The notes below the pieces were generated by a model. That model searched no databases, had not been told where the DNA came from, and was given only the letters and a program-made list of their open reading frames with translations. Source: Paraburkholderia podalyriae (GTDB lineage Bacteria > Pseudomonadota > Gammaproteobacteria > Burkholderiales > Burkholderiaceae). From it: 64,000 nt of DNA. A program made the translations under genes and the position numbers. Positions 28,172-37,556 of the stretch are shown here, one piece after another. Positions within the stretch are counted from its first letter, which is position 1. Every line of letters starts with the position of its first letter. The DNA is taken from contig NZ_VZQQ01000001.1 of the NCBI RefSeq assembly GCF_014397785.1, positions 1 to 64,000 of the forward strand, read 5' to 3'.

Positions 28172-28294
28172 CGCGGGGATTCTCCTCAGGGTCGGCGTGG
28201 TGTATGCGGCGAGGTGTGCCGATCCCGCGCTGCGGCGTGGGTCCGGCAAAGTCACGCGCGAGTCTACGGAGAGCAATAAGGGCTGGCAAGCGGG

Positions 28295-29827
28295 TCAATT
28301 CGCGCCGCGCGAGTCCGTGTCCGGCGTCAGCGCGGCGCCGTCCCGCGAGGTGGTGTCCGTCGTCGCGCCATACGCGATCACCCGATTGCGGCCGGCATCC
28401 TTCGCGCGATACAGCGCCTGGTCGGCGGCGTCGACCAGCGCGCGGCTCGTCGCGATCGCCGCGCCCTGCGCGGTCGCCACGCCGGCGCTCACCGTCAGCA
28501 CGTGATGCGCGCTTGCCACATGGCGGCATTGCAGCGCCTGCACAGCCGCGCGGATCTGCTCGGCGATCCGCCGCGCGCCCGTCGCATCGGTATCCGGCAG
28601 CAGCACCGCGAACTCCTCGCCGCCGAAGCGCGCGGCCGTGTCGCCCGGACGCCGGACGTTCTGCGCGATGCAGCGCGCGACGCCGATCAGCGCTTCGTCG
28701 CCGGCCGAATGGCCGTACAGGTCGTTGAAGCCCTTGAAGTTGTCGACGTCGATCAGGAGCAGCGACAGCGGCCGGCCGTTGCGCTGCGCGCGCCGCCATG
28801 CGTCGTTCGCGTGCTCCTCGAACGCGCGACGGTTGTACAGGCCGGTCAGCCCGTCCGTGCGCGCCAGTTCGCGCAGTTCTTCCTCGGCCGCGCGGCGCAG
28901 GCGCAACTGATATGAGAACAGAAACGCCAGCGCGATGATCGTCACGTCGAGCGCGCCGATCAGCGTGCCGATGATCCATGCGCGCCGCCGCCATTCGACG
29001 TAGATGTCGTGCGTCGACAGCGCGACGTCGAGGATCAGCGGATAGTCGTCGATATGGCGGAACGCGTACCAGCGCAAGACGCCGTCGATTGCCGCGGTGC
29101 CGAAAAACTCGCCGCTCGGCTGCGTGATGAAGCGCGAGTAGTTGGCGGTGCCGGTCAGGTTGATGCCGATCGTTTTCGGATCGTACGGACGACGCATCAA
29201 CATCGTGCCGTCGCTAAGCATCAACGCCATCGAGCCGCTCGGCCCGAGTTTCATGCCGTCGAACAGCCGATGGAAATACGTGAGGCGCAGTGTGCCGACC
29301 ACCACGCCGCCGAAGCTGCCGTCTGGCCTCGAAATGCGCCGGCTCAGCGCGATGCGCAAGTCTTCGTCGGTGCCGCTCGGGCTGAAAGGATGGCTGATGA
29401 AGAGGCCGACGTCGGGCGAAGCGCGCTGCACCTTGAAGTAATCGCGCCCGGCATGGCTATTCGCGCGCGGCGGCCACGCGCGTGAATCGAAACGCACGTT
29501 GCCGTTTTCGTCGAGCACGAACACCGAGCCCATGTCCTTTGCGCTGACCGAGCCGTCGAACAGCACCATCTGGCGGATCTGCGGCGGCAGATCGAGCACG
29601 CCCGGCTGCTTCAGTCCGTCGATCACCGCGCGCAGCGACAGGTCGTAGATCTCGAGATTGCGCGACACGTCGCGCTCGACCAGCAGCGAGATGTTGCCCA
29701 CAGAGTCCTGCGCGCGCCGCAACGCGTCCTCGCGCATCTGTGCGAGCAGCGCCACGGCGATCGCGAGGATCGCGCCAGCCAGCACGATGCTGATCGCAAT
29801 CACGGTATTCGGTCGGCGCGTCACCAT
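28295..29827 (-). CDS. diguanylate cyclase with periplasmic dCACHE sensor
   Basis: 510 residues from ATG 29,827; a TTG 23 codons upstream is possible. A membrane helix at residues 5-30 and a second near 290-315 bracket a periplasmic sensor of the dCACHE type (FVLDENGNVRFDSR, GRDYFKVQR, GLFISHPF). The C-terminal GGDEF domain has RFGGEEFAVLLP, an active variant of the signature, and DGLTGLYNRRAFEEH at its start. It makes c-di-GMP in response to an extracellular small ligand. The last 20 residues are a polar tail. Confidence 0.9.
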   Translation of the reverse strand: MVTRRPNTVIAISIVLAGAILAIAVALLAQMREDALRRAQDSVGNISLLVERDVSRNLEIYDLSLRAVIDGLKQPGVLDLPPQIRQMVLFDGSVSAKDMGSVFVLDENGNVRFDSRAWPPRANSHAGRDYFKVQRASPDVGLFISHPFSPSGTDEDLRIALSRRISRPDGSFGGVVVGTLRLTYFHRLFDGMKLGPSGSMALMLSDGTMLMRRPYDPKTIGINLTGTANYSRFITQPSGEFFGTAAIDGVLRWYAFRHIDDYPLILDVALSTHDIYVEWRRRAWIIGTLIGALDVTIIALAFLFSYQLRLRRAAEEELRELARTDGLTGLYNRRAFEEHANDAWRRAQRNGRPLSLLLIDVDNFKGFNDLYGHSAGDEALIGVARCIAQNVRRPGDTAARFGGEEFAVLLPDTDATGARRIAEQIRAAVQALQCRHVASAHHVLTVSAGVATAQGAAIATSRALVDAADQALYRAKDAGRNRVIAYGATTDTTSRDGAALTPDTDSRGAN

Positions 29828-29958
29828 GCGTTTTTCGTTTGACGTGCGCTGAATGTCGCGCGTGAAAAGCGGCCACGCCTCGGTAATAACCGTCAAAAAC
29901 GCGACCTACGAAACGCTAGGGTAGCAGACCCGGTGCCTCAGCCGCCGCCCAATTATTC

Positions 29959-29986
29959 GGATAGCGAATGCAAATTGGCTGGATAG
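29959..29986 (+). promoter_or_regulatory. candidate AraC/XylS-type activator site upstream of antA
   Basis: GGATAG occurs at 29,959 and 29,981, 22 bp (two helical turns) apart. The second copy overlaps the -35 position of a possible -10 TATTCA at 30,005. This matches the geometry of XylS/BenR-type sites. The regulator encoded downstream on the opposite strand is the likely ligand. Confidence 0.4.
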
Positions 29987-30057
29987 TTCGCGTCGCCACT
30001 TGGGTATTCAATCGAACCTGTCACGTTCAAACGATTGGATACAAGGAGAGACACAAC

Positions 30058-31449
30058 ATGAGCGAGAAGCGCAGCGCCGCCGAATGGCGCGAATTCGTTA
30101 GCGGCTGTCTGGACTTCCGCCCCGCGGAAGGCGTGTACCGGATCGCCCGCGAAATGTTCACGGAGCCCGAGCTGTTCTCGCTCGAGATGGAGCACATCTT
30201 CGAGAAGGCCTGGATCTACGCGTGCCACGAAAGCGAAATCCCCGACAACAACGATTTCCTGACGATGCGCGCGGGCCGCCAGCCGCTGATCATCTCGCGC
30301 GACAGCGCCGGCAACCTGAACGCGATGATCAACGCGTGCCAGCACCGCGGCGCGACGCTCACACGTATGACCAAGGGCAACCAGTCGACCTTCACGTGCC
30401 CGTTCCACGCATGGTGCTACAAGAACGACGGTCGCCTCGTGAAGGTGAAGGCGCCCGGCGAATACCGCGACGACTTCGACAAGTCGGTGCGCGGCCTGAA
30501 GAAAGCGCGCATCGCGAGCTACAAGGGCTTCGTGTTCGTGAGCCTCGACGTCGACGGCTCGGATACGCTCGAAGACTACCTCGGCGACGCGCGCATCTTC
30601 TTCGACATGATGGTGGCCCAGTCGCCGACCGGCGAGCTCGAAGTGCTGCCCGGCAAGTCGACCTACACGTTCGACGGCAACTGGAAGCTGCAGAACGAAA
30701 ACGGTCTCGACGGCTATCACGTGAGCACCGTGCATTACAACTACGTGGCGACCGTGCAGCACCGCCACGAGTCGAACGCGAAAAAGGGTGATAGCCCGAG
30801 CGGCACGCTCGACTACAGCAAGCTCGGCGCCGGCGACGGCGAAACCGACGACGGCTGGTTCGCATTCAGGAACGGCCACAGCGTGCTGTTCAGCGACATG
30901 CCGAATCCGCAAGTGCGTCCCGGCTACGAAAGCGTGATGCCGCGGCTCGTCGAGGCCTATGGTCAGGACAAGGCTGAATGGATGATGCACCGGCTGCGCA
31001 ACCTGAATGTCTACCCGAGCCTGTTCTTCATGGACCAGATCAGCTCGCAGTTGCGCATCGTGCGTCCTGTCGCGTGGAACAAGACCGAGATCATCAGCCA
31101 GTGCATTGGCGTGAAGGGCGAGGCGGCGAAGGACCGCGAGAACCGTATCCGTCAGTTCGAAGACTTCTTCAACGTGTCCGGCATGGGCACCCCCGACGAC
31201 CTCGTCGAATTCCGCGAGCAGCAGCGCGGCTTCCAGGCGCGCCTCGAACGCTGGAGCGACATCTCGCGCGGGCATCACAAGTGGGCCAGTGGCGCGACCG
31301 CGAACACCACGCTGCTCGGCATCGCGCCGAATCTGACCGGTACCGAGCTGACCCACGAAGGGCTTTACGTGAACCAGCACGGCACTTGGCGCGACACGAT
31401 CCTCAAGGGACTGGATAAATCCATCGAATCGCAGGGAGAGCAGGCATGA
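30058..31449 (+). CDS. antA: anthranilate 1,2-dioxygenase, large (alpha) subunit
   Basis: 463 residues from MSEKRSAAEWREF with an AAGGAG site. The Rieske cluster ligands are Cys94-x-His96 and Cys114-x2-His117; the catalytic iron site includes Asp218, His221 and His226 in NENGLDGYHVSTVH. Sequence style is AntA rather than BenA, as far as I can recall both. No benD diol dehydrogenase follows, as expected for anthranilate, whose dioxygenation yields catechol, CO2 and ammonia directly. It forms an operon with the beta subunit (ATGA overlap) and the reductase. Confidence 0.88.
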   Translation: MSEKRSAAEWREFVSGCLDFRPAEGVYRIAREMFTEPELFSLEMEHIFEKAWIYACHESEIPDNNDFLTMRAGRQPLIISRDSAGNLNAMINACQHRGATLTRMTKGNQSTFTCPFHAWCYKNDGRLVKVKAPGEYRDDFDKSVRGLKKARIASYKGFVFVSLDVDGSDTLEDYLGDARIFFDMMVAQSPTGELEVLPGKSTYTFDGNWKLQNENGLDGYHVSTVHYNYVATVQHRHESNAKKGDSPSGTLDYSKLGAGDGETDDGWFAFRNGHSVLFSDMPNPQVRPGYESVMPRLVEAYGQDKAEWMMHRLRNLNVYPSLFFMDQISSQLRIVRPVAWNKTEIISQCIGVKGEAAKDRENRIRQFEDFFNVSGMGTPDDLVEFREQQRGFQARLERWSDISRGHHKWASGATANTTLLGIAPNLTGTELTHEGLYVNQHGTWRDTILKGLDKSIESQGEQA

Positions 31450-31934
31450 GCCAACTCCAACACTCCGTCGAGCAGTTTCTGTATCTGAAGGCCGATCTGT
31501 GCGACCAGCAGCAATGGGACGAATATCTCGACCTGTTCGATCCGCAGAGCGTGTTCCATGTGCCGCAGTGGGATTCGGAGCACGTGTACACGACCGATCC
31601 GAAGCAGGGCATGTCGCTGATTTACTACCCGGATCGCGCCGGTCTCGAAGACCGCGTGTTCCGGCTGCGTACTGGCAAATCGGCCGCGTCGACACCGCTG
31701 CCGCGCACGATGCATCAGATCAGCAACGTGCGCCTGAGCGAGCGCGAAGATTCGAGCGTCGAAGCGAGCGTGAACTGGTCGACGCTCTACACGCGTCACG
31801 GCTCGACCGACTACTTCTATGGACGCGCGGTGTACGACCTGCAACCGTCGGGCGATAGCTGGAAGATCAGGCGCAAGCACGTGCTGCTGCTGAACGACCA
31901 CATCAACGCGGTGCTGGATTTCTACCATCTGTGA
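31446..31934 (+). CDS. antB: anthranilate 1,2-dioxygenase, small (beta) subunit
   Basis: 162 residues of the NTF2-like ring-hydroxylating beta-subunit family (SVEQFLYLKADLCDQQQWDEYLDLF, ending WKIRRKHVLLLNDHINAVLDFYHL). It is structural and forms an alpha3beta3 oxygenase with AntA. The ATG overlaps the antA stop by 4 bp, indicating translational coupling. The gap to antC is 15 bp. Confidence 0.9.
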   Translation: MSQLQHSVEQFLYLKADLCDQQQWDEYLDLFDPQSVFHVPQWDSEHVYTTDPKQGMSLIYYPDRAGLEDRVFRLRTGKSAASTPLPRTMHQISNVRLSEREDSSVEASVNWSTLYTRHGSTDYFYGRAVYDLQPSGDSWKIRRKHVLLLNDHINAVLDFYHL

Positions 31935-31949
31935 GCCGGGAGCACGGCG

Positions 31950-32978
31950 ATGAAACATAAAGTCGCGTTGAGCTTTGCCGATGGCAAAACCGCGTTTGTC
32001 GATGTGAGCCCGAACGAGCTGCTGCTCGATGCGGCACTGCGCAACGGCGTCAACATTCCGCTCGACTGCCGGGAAGGCGTGTGCGGCACCTGCCAAGGGC
32101 GCTGCGAATCGGGCGACTACACGCTCGATTACGTCGACGAGGAAACGCTCAGCGAAGAAGACCTCGCGCAGCGCAAGATCCTGTCGTGCCAGACCCGCGT
32201 GAAGTCGGACGCGTCGTTCTATTTCGACTTCGACTCGACGCTGTGTGAAGGTGCCGGCACGAACACCGTGTCCGCGAGCGTGGCCGGCGTCGAGCTGGTG
32301 TCGGCGACGACCGCGATCCTGCGTATCGATGCGAGCGCGCATGCCCGTCAGCTCGATTTTCTGCCGGGCCAGTATGCGCGCGTGAAAGTGCCGGGCACCG
32401 AAGAATGGCGATCGTATTCGTTCGCGAATCATCCGAACGCGCGCAACGCGCTGCAATTCCTGATCCGCCTGCTGCCCGACGGCGTGATGAGCAACTATCT
32501 GCGCGAGCGTTGCAAGGTCGGCGACACGGTCGAGTTCGAGGCGCCACTCGGCGCGTTCTATCTGCGCCAGGTCGAACGACCGGTCGTGATGGTCGCGGGC
32601 GGCACGGGACTCTCCGCCTTCCTCGGCATGCTCGACGACATCTCGGCGAAACGCAATGTCGCGCATCCGGTGCATCTGTACTACGGCGTCACGAACGCGG
32701 CGGATCTATGCGAGACCGAGCGCATCAACGGCTACAAGGCGAGCATCGAAGAATTCGCGGTCGAGACGGTCGTGATGAATCCGGCGCCGCAATGGTCCGG
32801 CAAGACCGGACTGATTCCCGAGCATTTCGACCGCTTGTTGCTCGAATCGAACGGCTTTGACATGTACGCGTGCGGACCGCCGCCGATGGTCGAAGCAATC
32901 AAGACCTGGCTCACCGAGCAAGGTATTCAGGACTACCGGTTGTTTTACGAGAAGTTCGGCGAAAGCAACGCTCGATAG
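31950..32978 (+). CDS. antC: anthranilate 1,2-dioxygenase, reductase component
   Basis: 342 residues with the BenC/AntC class architecture. The N-terminal plant-type [2Fe-2S] ferredoxin has Cys40, Cys45, Cys48 and Cys80. The FAD-binding domain follows (WRSYSFAN), then the NADH-binding domain (VMVAGGTGLSAFLGML and CGPPPMVEAI). It carries electrons from NADH to the AntA Rieske centre, so no separate ferredoxin gene is needed. It ends 6 bp from the convergent regulator. Confidence 0.9.
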   Translation: MKHKVALSFADGKTAFVDVSPNELLLDAALRNGVNIPLDCREGVCGTCQGRCESGDYTLDYVDEETLSEEDLAQRKILSCQTRVKSDASFYFDFDSTLCEGAGTNTVSASVAGVELVSATTAILRIDASAHARQLDFLPGQYARVKVPGTEEWRSYSFANHPNARNALQFLIRLLPDGVMSNYLRERCKVGDTVEFEAPLGAFYLRQVERPVVMVAGGTGLSAFLGMLDDISAKRNVAHPVHLYYGVTNAADLCETERINGYKASIEEFAVETVVMNPAPQWSGKTGLIPEHFDRLLLESNGFDMYACGPPPMVEAIKTWLTEQGIQDYRLFYEKFGESNAR

Positions 32979-32984
32979 GACGTT

Positions 32985-33983
32985 CTAACGCCGCGCCGTG
33001 CGCTTCAGCGTCTCGGATGGCGACTCGCCGAACAACGCCTTGTACTCGGTCGAGAAACGGCCGAGATGCGACACTCCCCAGCCCAGCGCCACCGACGAAA
33101 TATTGCGCACCGAGCGGTCTTCGAGAATATCGCGCCGCACCGATTCGAGCCGATAGCGTTTCAGATACGCGATGGGCGCACAGCCGAAGTACTGCCGGAA
33201 TCCATCGAACAGCTTGAAGCGCGACACACCTGAGGCGCGCTCGATGTCTTCGAGCGTGATGGGCTCGCGCGCGTTGTCGTGAATGAACTGGCGCGCGCGG
33301 GTCAGATAATGCGGTGGCGTCGGCGCGGACGCGTTGGCCAGCAGCTCCGAGTAGTTGTGCGGCTGCGACAGCAGCAATCCTTTGAGCAACGTCAGTTCGA
33401 GTTCGCTGGACATGTAGAGCTGCCCCAGCGACGGTCCCGAGCGTTCCATTTCGCCGGCCAGGAACTTGACCATGCGCCACCACGAGGCCTGGTCGCCGGC
33501 GGCCGCATCCATGTCGGGCTGGAACACGAGCGGCGCTTCGAGCTGGCGTTGCAGCATCGTCTGCAGCACCTGTTGAAGCGCGGAGCGCGGAATCGCGACG
33601 TGCAGCTTGCGGCAATTGCCGGTGATCGCGAGATCCTGCGATTGCTGCGGACTCACGATCAAACCGCGATCCTGATCCGATAACCACCTCTTGCCATGCA
33701 CGGCGAGTTCCTGCTGACCGACCATCGGCAGGCTCACGCTGTAGCAGTTCAGCGGGCTGTTCTCGCTCACCGCGACCGTCACGTCGGTGCCGTACTCGAC
33801 GTAGCCGATCGTCGTCGCCATCGAACGCAGCACCGTGCCGGACTGATGAAACCGCAGCCGCTCCGGATGACTGACCTGCAGCCCGTGCGGGCCGCAGATG
33901 GAGGCCATCCAGTCGCGCGCGCCGTCGAGGTCGCTTAATGCGGCGCGGAGATCGCGATTGCCGGGGTCCGAAGTTGATCGCAT
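32985..33983 (-). CDS. antR: AraC/XylS-family activator, probable AntR
   Basis: 332 residues from ATG 33,983; a TTG 12 codons earlier is possible. The N-terminal 200 residues are the AraC-binding-like effector domain. The C-terminal 100 residues hold two helix-turn-helix motifs (ITLEDIERASGVSRFKLFDGFRQYF and VRNISSVALGWGVSHLGRFSTEYKALFGESPSETLKR). Tail-to-tail placement with antC makes it the natural activator of antABC in response to anthranilate. The symbol rests on context. Confidence 0.75.
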   Translation of the reverse strand: MRSTSDPGNRDLRAALSDLDGARDWMASICGPHGLQVSHPERLRFHQSGTVLRSMATTIGYVEYGTDVTVAVSENSPLNCYSVSLPMVGQQELAVHGKRWLSDQDRGLIVSPQQSQDLAITGNCRKLHVAIPRSALQQVLQTMLQRQLEAPLVFQPDMDAAAGDQASWWRMVKFLAGEMERSGPSLGQLYMSSELELTLLKGLLLSQPHNYSELLANASAPTPPHYLTRARQFIHDNAREPITLEDIERASGVSRFKLFDGFRQYFGCAPIAYLKRYRLESVRRDILEDRSVRNISSVALGWGVSHLGRFSTEYKALFGESPSETLKRTARR

Positions 33984-34181
33984 ACGTAGAAAGCGAAGTA
34001 CCGAGGATGCGCGCCCCAAGGCCGTTCATCGGGGCGCAAAACGGGGACATTTGTGGGGTTCGCTAAGACTACATCAACCGTGGGCGCTGCGGGCGGATGA
34101 ATGAAATGTTGTCCTCCGACAAGTCGCTGTTGCGCTCGCATTGAGAAGGGCTTCCGCCGCGTACTGGTTGCGCATTCCCCG

Positions 34182-34976
34182 CTAGACTTTCCCCGCCAGA
34201 TGAAAACGCGACGCCGGATGCCACAACTGCACGGACGTCGCGACGTCGTCGCCCACCCAGGTACGGCGCCATAGTTGCAAGCACGGCTCGCCGATTTCCA
34301 TCGACAGATGACGCCGCACATACGCATCCGGCTTTTGAGCGTAGATGCGGAACTCCGCGCGTTGAATCGGCGCGAGACGCACCATGTAGTGATTCGGCGT
34401 CTCGACGGTGAAGTCTTGTTGCAGATACTCGCGGAACACCTTGGGATTGACGTATCGGTCCTCGTACTGAATCGGCTCGCCCTCCTCGCTATGCACGATG
34501 CACGAGTGAAAGGCCGGACCGCTCGAGAGACCGAGCGCTTCGAGCGCCTGCGGATCGCCGCTCGGTTCGAGCGTCAACACGCGCGCCGAATGACGATGAC
34601 CGCGCGCGGCGATTTCATCGGCGATATTGCGGATTTCGAGCACGGTGGATTCGTACCGCTGCGGCGCGACAAACGTACCGGAACCCTGCACTCGCGCCAG
34701 CACGCGTTCAGCGGTCAATTCGCGCAGCGCGCGTGAGACCGTCATGCGCGCGACGCCGAACTCTTTCACCAGTTCTGCTTCTGATGGGATCAGACCGCCC
34801 GGCTTCCAATCGCCCTCGCTGATGCGCCGGATCACGTAGCGCTTGATCTGCTCGTAAGCGGGCATTGCTCTCGCCGGGGTCTCCTTGCAAGCGGCGCGCT
34901 CCGCGGTGCCGGCGCTTTGCGCGCCGGGTTGCGCCTGCATTTGCCCTTGTTTTTGATTATCTGTAATTGTGTTCAT
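34182..34976 (-). CDS. hutC: GntR/HutC-family repressor
   Basis: 264 residues from MNTITDNQKQ with a GAGG site. After about 35 polar residues comes the GntR winged HTH (PAYEQIKRYVIRRISEGDWKPGGLIPSEAELVKEFGVARMTVSRALREL), then a UTRA ligand domain to the end. It resembles HutC, which senses urocanate and represses histidine use. It is the last gene of a minus-strand operon with an ABC importer and a HutH-like lyase. A matching operator TTGTATAGACAA lies in front of the first gene. Confidence 0.85.
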   Translation of the reverse strand: MNTITDNQKQGQMQAQPGAQSAGTAERAACKETPARAMPAYEQIKRYVIRRISEGDWKPGGLIPSEAELVKEFGVARMTVSRALRELTAERVLARVQGSGTFVAPQRYESTVLEIRNIADEIAARGHRHSARVLTLEPSGDPQALEALGLSSGPAFHSCIVHSEEGEPIQYEDRYVNPKVFREYLQQDFTVETPNHYMVRLAPIQRAEFRIYAQKPDAYVRRHLSMEIGEPCLQLWRRTWVGDDVATSVQLWHPASRFHLAGKV

Positions 34977-35023
34977 TCCGACCTCGTGGGTGGGTTGCGG
35001 CCCGCGCACCGGCTATGTCTGCC

Positions 35024-36670
35024 TCAGGCCACGCGCGCTGCGCCCAGTGTGTTGCTCGCGCTGTTCGCGGCTGCAGGAAATTTGTCCGCAGCCGCCAGGC
35101 TCGCAGTGGATGCACCCGCACCAAACTCCGCGCCGCTGCCCGGCGTCGCGTCGCGCGGCCTCATCTTACCGGGGCGCGGCAACAGCGGCGGCGCCTCGCC
35201 CGCGATCATCCGGAAGGCGACGCTCATGTCGTCGGCGAGCGGACGGTCGTCGCGATAAGTCGGCACGATCTGCCGCACGCGTTGCCACAGTGCCTGCGTA
35301 TGCGGCGCGCGCGGCGCGTCCGTGGCTTGCAGATCGTAGGCCTGCGCCGCGGCCAACAGTTCGATCGCGACGATGCGCCCCGCGTTGTCGACGATCTCCA
35401 GCGCCTTCAGCGCGGCGGGGGTCGCGTGGCACAGGTGGTCCTCCTGCAAGCCCGACGTGATGCCGCCATCCAGACTGGCGGGCAGCGCGAGGCGCCGGTT
35501 CTGCGCGACGAGCGAGGCGGCCGTGTACTGCGCGATCATGAAGCCGGAACACGTGCCGCCCGGCTCCGCGAGAAACGCGGGCAAGCCGCTCACGAGCGGA
35601 TTGACGAGACGGTCGAGCCGCCGCTCGGCCATCGCGGCCACCTGGGCGATCGCGGTGGCGAGGCTGTCCATGGCCAGCGCGATGGATGCGCCCACCGCAT
35701 GCGCCTGGGAATAGACGCGCGGATCTTCCGGCGTGCCGGCGACGATCGGGTTATCGGTAATCGACGCCAGTTCGCGGTTGACCACGTCTGCGGTCGCGGC
35801 GAGCACATCGCGCGCGGCGCCGTGTACATGCGGGATGGTGCGCATGGAGAGCGGGTCCTGCGTGCGCTGGCCGACCACTGCCGCGAGAATGCCGCTGTCG
35901 GCGAGCGCGGTGCGCATGCGTTCACCGACCAGGTTGAGGCCCGGTGAAATGCGCAACGCGAGCGAGTCTTCGTCGAATGCGGCGAGTTGGCCGCGCAGAT
36001 TCTCGAAGCTCATCGCCGCGACCACATCGGTCCAATCGAGCAGACGCACCGCGCGCGCCAGCGCCAACGCGGCAAGTCCGGTCACGCATGGCGTGCCGTT
36101 GATGAGGCTGAGCCCTTCCTTCGCTTCAAGCACGAGCGGTTCGCGGCCAAGCATGCGCAGTGCTTCGCGACCCTTCAGACGCTCGCCGCGATACCGCACA
36201 TATCCTTCGCCGATGCACACCAGCGCGATATGCGCCATATGGCTCAGATAACCGACCGAGCCGAACGCCGGCACTTCGGGCAAGCAATCGGCGTTAAGTA
36301 AGTCTACGAGTTGATCCGCGACTTCGAGACGGATGCCCGAATGCCCATGCGCGAAATTGTTCACTGCAGCGGCCATGATCGCGCGCGTCTCGGCGACACC
36401 GAGCGGTGCGCCGACGCCGACCGCATGACTCATCAGAATGTTGCGCGACAGCGTGCGCTGCTCGGTCGGCGACACGATCACGTCGCACAATGCGCCGACT
36501 CCGGTATTCACGCCATACGCGCGAATGCGGCGCTCGACGATCTGTTCGACGAGCACGCGTGCCGCTGCGATGCGCGCGCGGGCGTCGGCGGAAAGTTCGA
36601 GCGGCTCGCCGGCGGCGACCGCCGCCACCTGTGCCCAGTTGAGAGGACGATCGGAACGGATCACGGCCAT
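35024..36670 (-). CDS. HutH-like aromatic amino-acid lyase lacking the MIO tripeptide
   Basis: 548 residues from MAVIRSDRPLNWAQV; earlier in-frame codons overlap the ABC gene. The fold and most active-site residues match histidine ammonia-lyase: Tyr52, His82, Asn191, Gln271, Arg277, Glu410. Where HutH reads GSVGASGDLAPLAHM, this protein reads GSVGYLSHM (residues 137-145). The six residues including Ala-Ser-Gly, which cyclise to the MIO electrophile, are cleanly absent in frame, and the Tyr280 equivalent is Leu274. The reading frame is otherwise intact. It may be a family member with altered chemistry or a binding protein. It lies between the ABC ATPase and HutC. Confidence 0.85.
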   Translation of the reverse strand: MAVIRSDRPLNWAQVAAVAAGEPLELSADARARIAAARVLVEQIVERRIRAYGVNTGVGALCDVIVSPTEQRTLSRNILMSHAVGVGAPLGVAETRAIMAAAVNNFAHGHSGIRLEVADQLVDLLNADCLPEVPAFGSVGYLSHMAHIALVCIGEGYVRYRGERLKGREALRMLGREPLVLEAKEGLSLINGTPCVTGLAALALARAVRLLDWTDVVAAMSFENLRGQLAAFDEDSLALRISPGLNLVGERMRTALADSGILAAVVGQRTQDPLSMRTIPHVHGAARDVLAATADVVNRELASITDNPIVAGTPEDPRVYSQAHAVGASIALAMDSLATAIAQVAAMAERRLDRLVNPLVSGLPAFLAEPGGTCSGFMIAQYTAASLVAQNRRLALPASLDGGITSGLQEDHLCHATPAALKALEIVDNAGRIVAIELLAAAQAYDLQATDAPRAPHTQALWQRVRQIVPTYRDDRPLADDMSVAFRMIAGEAPPLLPRPGKMRPRDATPGSGAEFGAGASTASLAAADKFPAAANSASNTLGAARVA

Positions 36671-36731
36671 GATAGTGCTCTGCGCGGTAAGTAACGTGAT
36701 GTGAGGTGGCGACGCAGCGTCTTTGCGCGCG

Positions 36732-37523
36732 TCAGTTCGTCGTGCGGTCCTGGTGACTCGACACGAATTGCCGGAAGCGCTCCGACTTGCACTCGACGAA
36801 GACTTCGTCGGGCGTACCATCCGCTTCCACCTGGCCCTGATGCAGGAACATCACGCGATTCGACACGTGACGCGCAAAACCCATTTCGTGCGTGACGACC
36901 AGCATCGTGCGGCCTTCCTCCGCAAGCGAGCGCATCACGCGCAGCACTTCGCCGACCAGTTCGGGATCGAGCGCCGAAGTCGGTTCGTCGAACAGCATCA
37001 CTTTCGGATGCATGGCCAGCGCGCGCGCAATCGCCACGCGCTGTTGCTGGCCACCTGACAGGTGCGCCGGATAGTGGCCGCGCTTTTCCGCGAGACCGAC
37101 TTTCGCGAGCAGCGCCTCGGCTTCTTCAACCGACTCCGCGCGGCTGCGTTTCTGCACGCGCATCGGCCCTTCGATCAGGTTTTCGAGCACCGTCATATGC
37201 GACCAGAGGTTGAAGTTCTGGAACACCATGCCGAGTTGCGAGCGAATGCGGTCCACCTGGCGGCGGTCGCTCGGTTGCAGCTTGCCGTCTCCGCGACGTT
37301 TCATTTTCAGCTCTTCGCCGGCGAGCGCGACCGAACCGTCGTCCGGCGTTTCGAGCAGATTCAGGCAGCGCAGGAACGTGCTCTTGCCCGAGCCGCTCGC
37401 GCCGAGAACCGAGATCACGTCGCCTTGATGGGCGTCGAGCGAAATGCCTTTGAGCACGTGATGATCGCCGAACGATTTATGAATGTTCTTGACCGACAGT
37501 GCAACGGGTGCCGTAGCGTTCAT
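36732..37523 (-). CDS. polar amino-acid ABC transporter ATP-binding protein
   Basis: 263 residues of the HisP/GlnQ class. Walker [10 protein letters not shown], signature [15 protein letters not shown], Walker [15 protein letters not shown] and the switch histidine in VVTHEMGFA are all present. It powers import by the two permeases encoded just upstream in the same operon. The insert [26 protein letters not shown] is typical of histidine/arginine importers. Confidence 0.92.
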   Translation of the reverse strand: MNATAPVALSVKNIHKSFGDHHVLKGISLDAHQGDVISVLGASGSGKSTFLRCLNLLETPDDGSVALAGEELKMKRRGDGKLQPSDRRQVDRIRSQLGMVFQNFNLWSHMTVLENLIEGPMRVQKRSRAESVEEAEALLAKVGLAEKRGHYPAHLSGGQQQRVAIARALAMHPKVMLFDEPTSALDPELVGEVLRVMRSLAEEGRTMLVVTHEMGFARHVSNRVMFLHQGQVEADGTPDEVFVECKSERFRQFVSSHQDRTTN

Positions 37524-37556
37524 GGAATTCTCCAGTTCATCCGAAATGGCCGGCGC

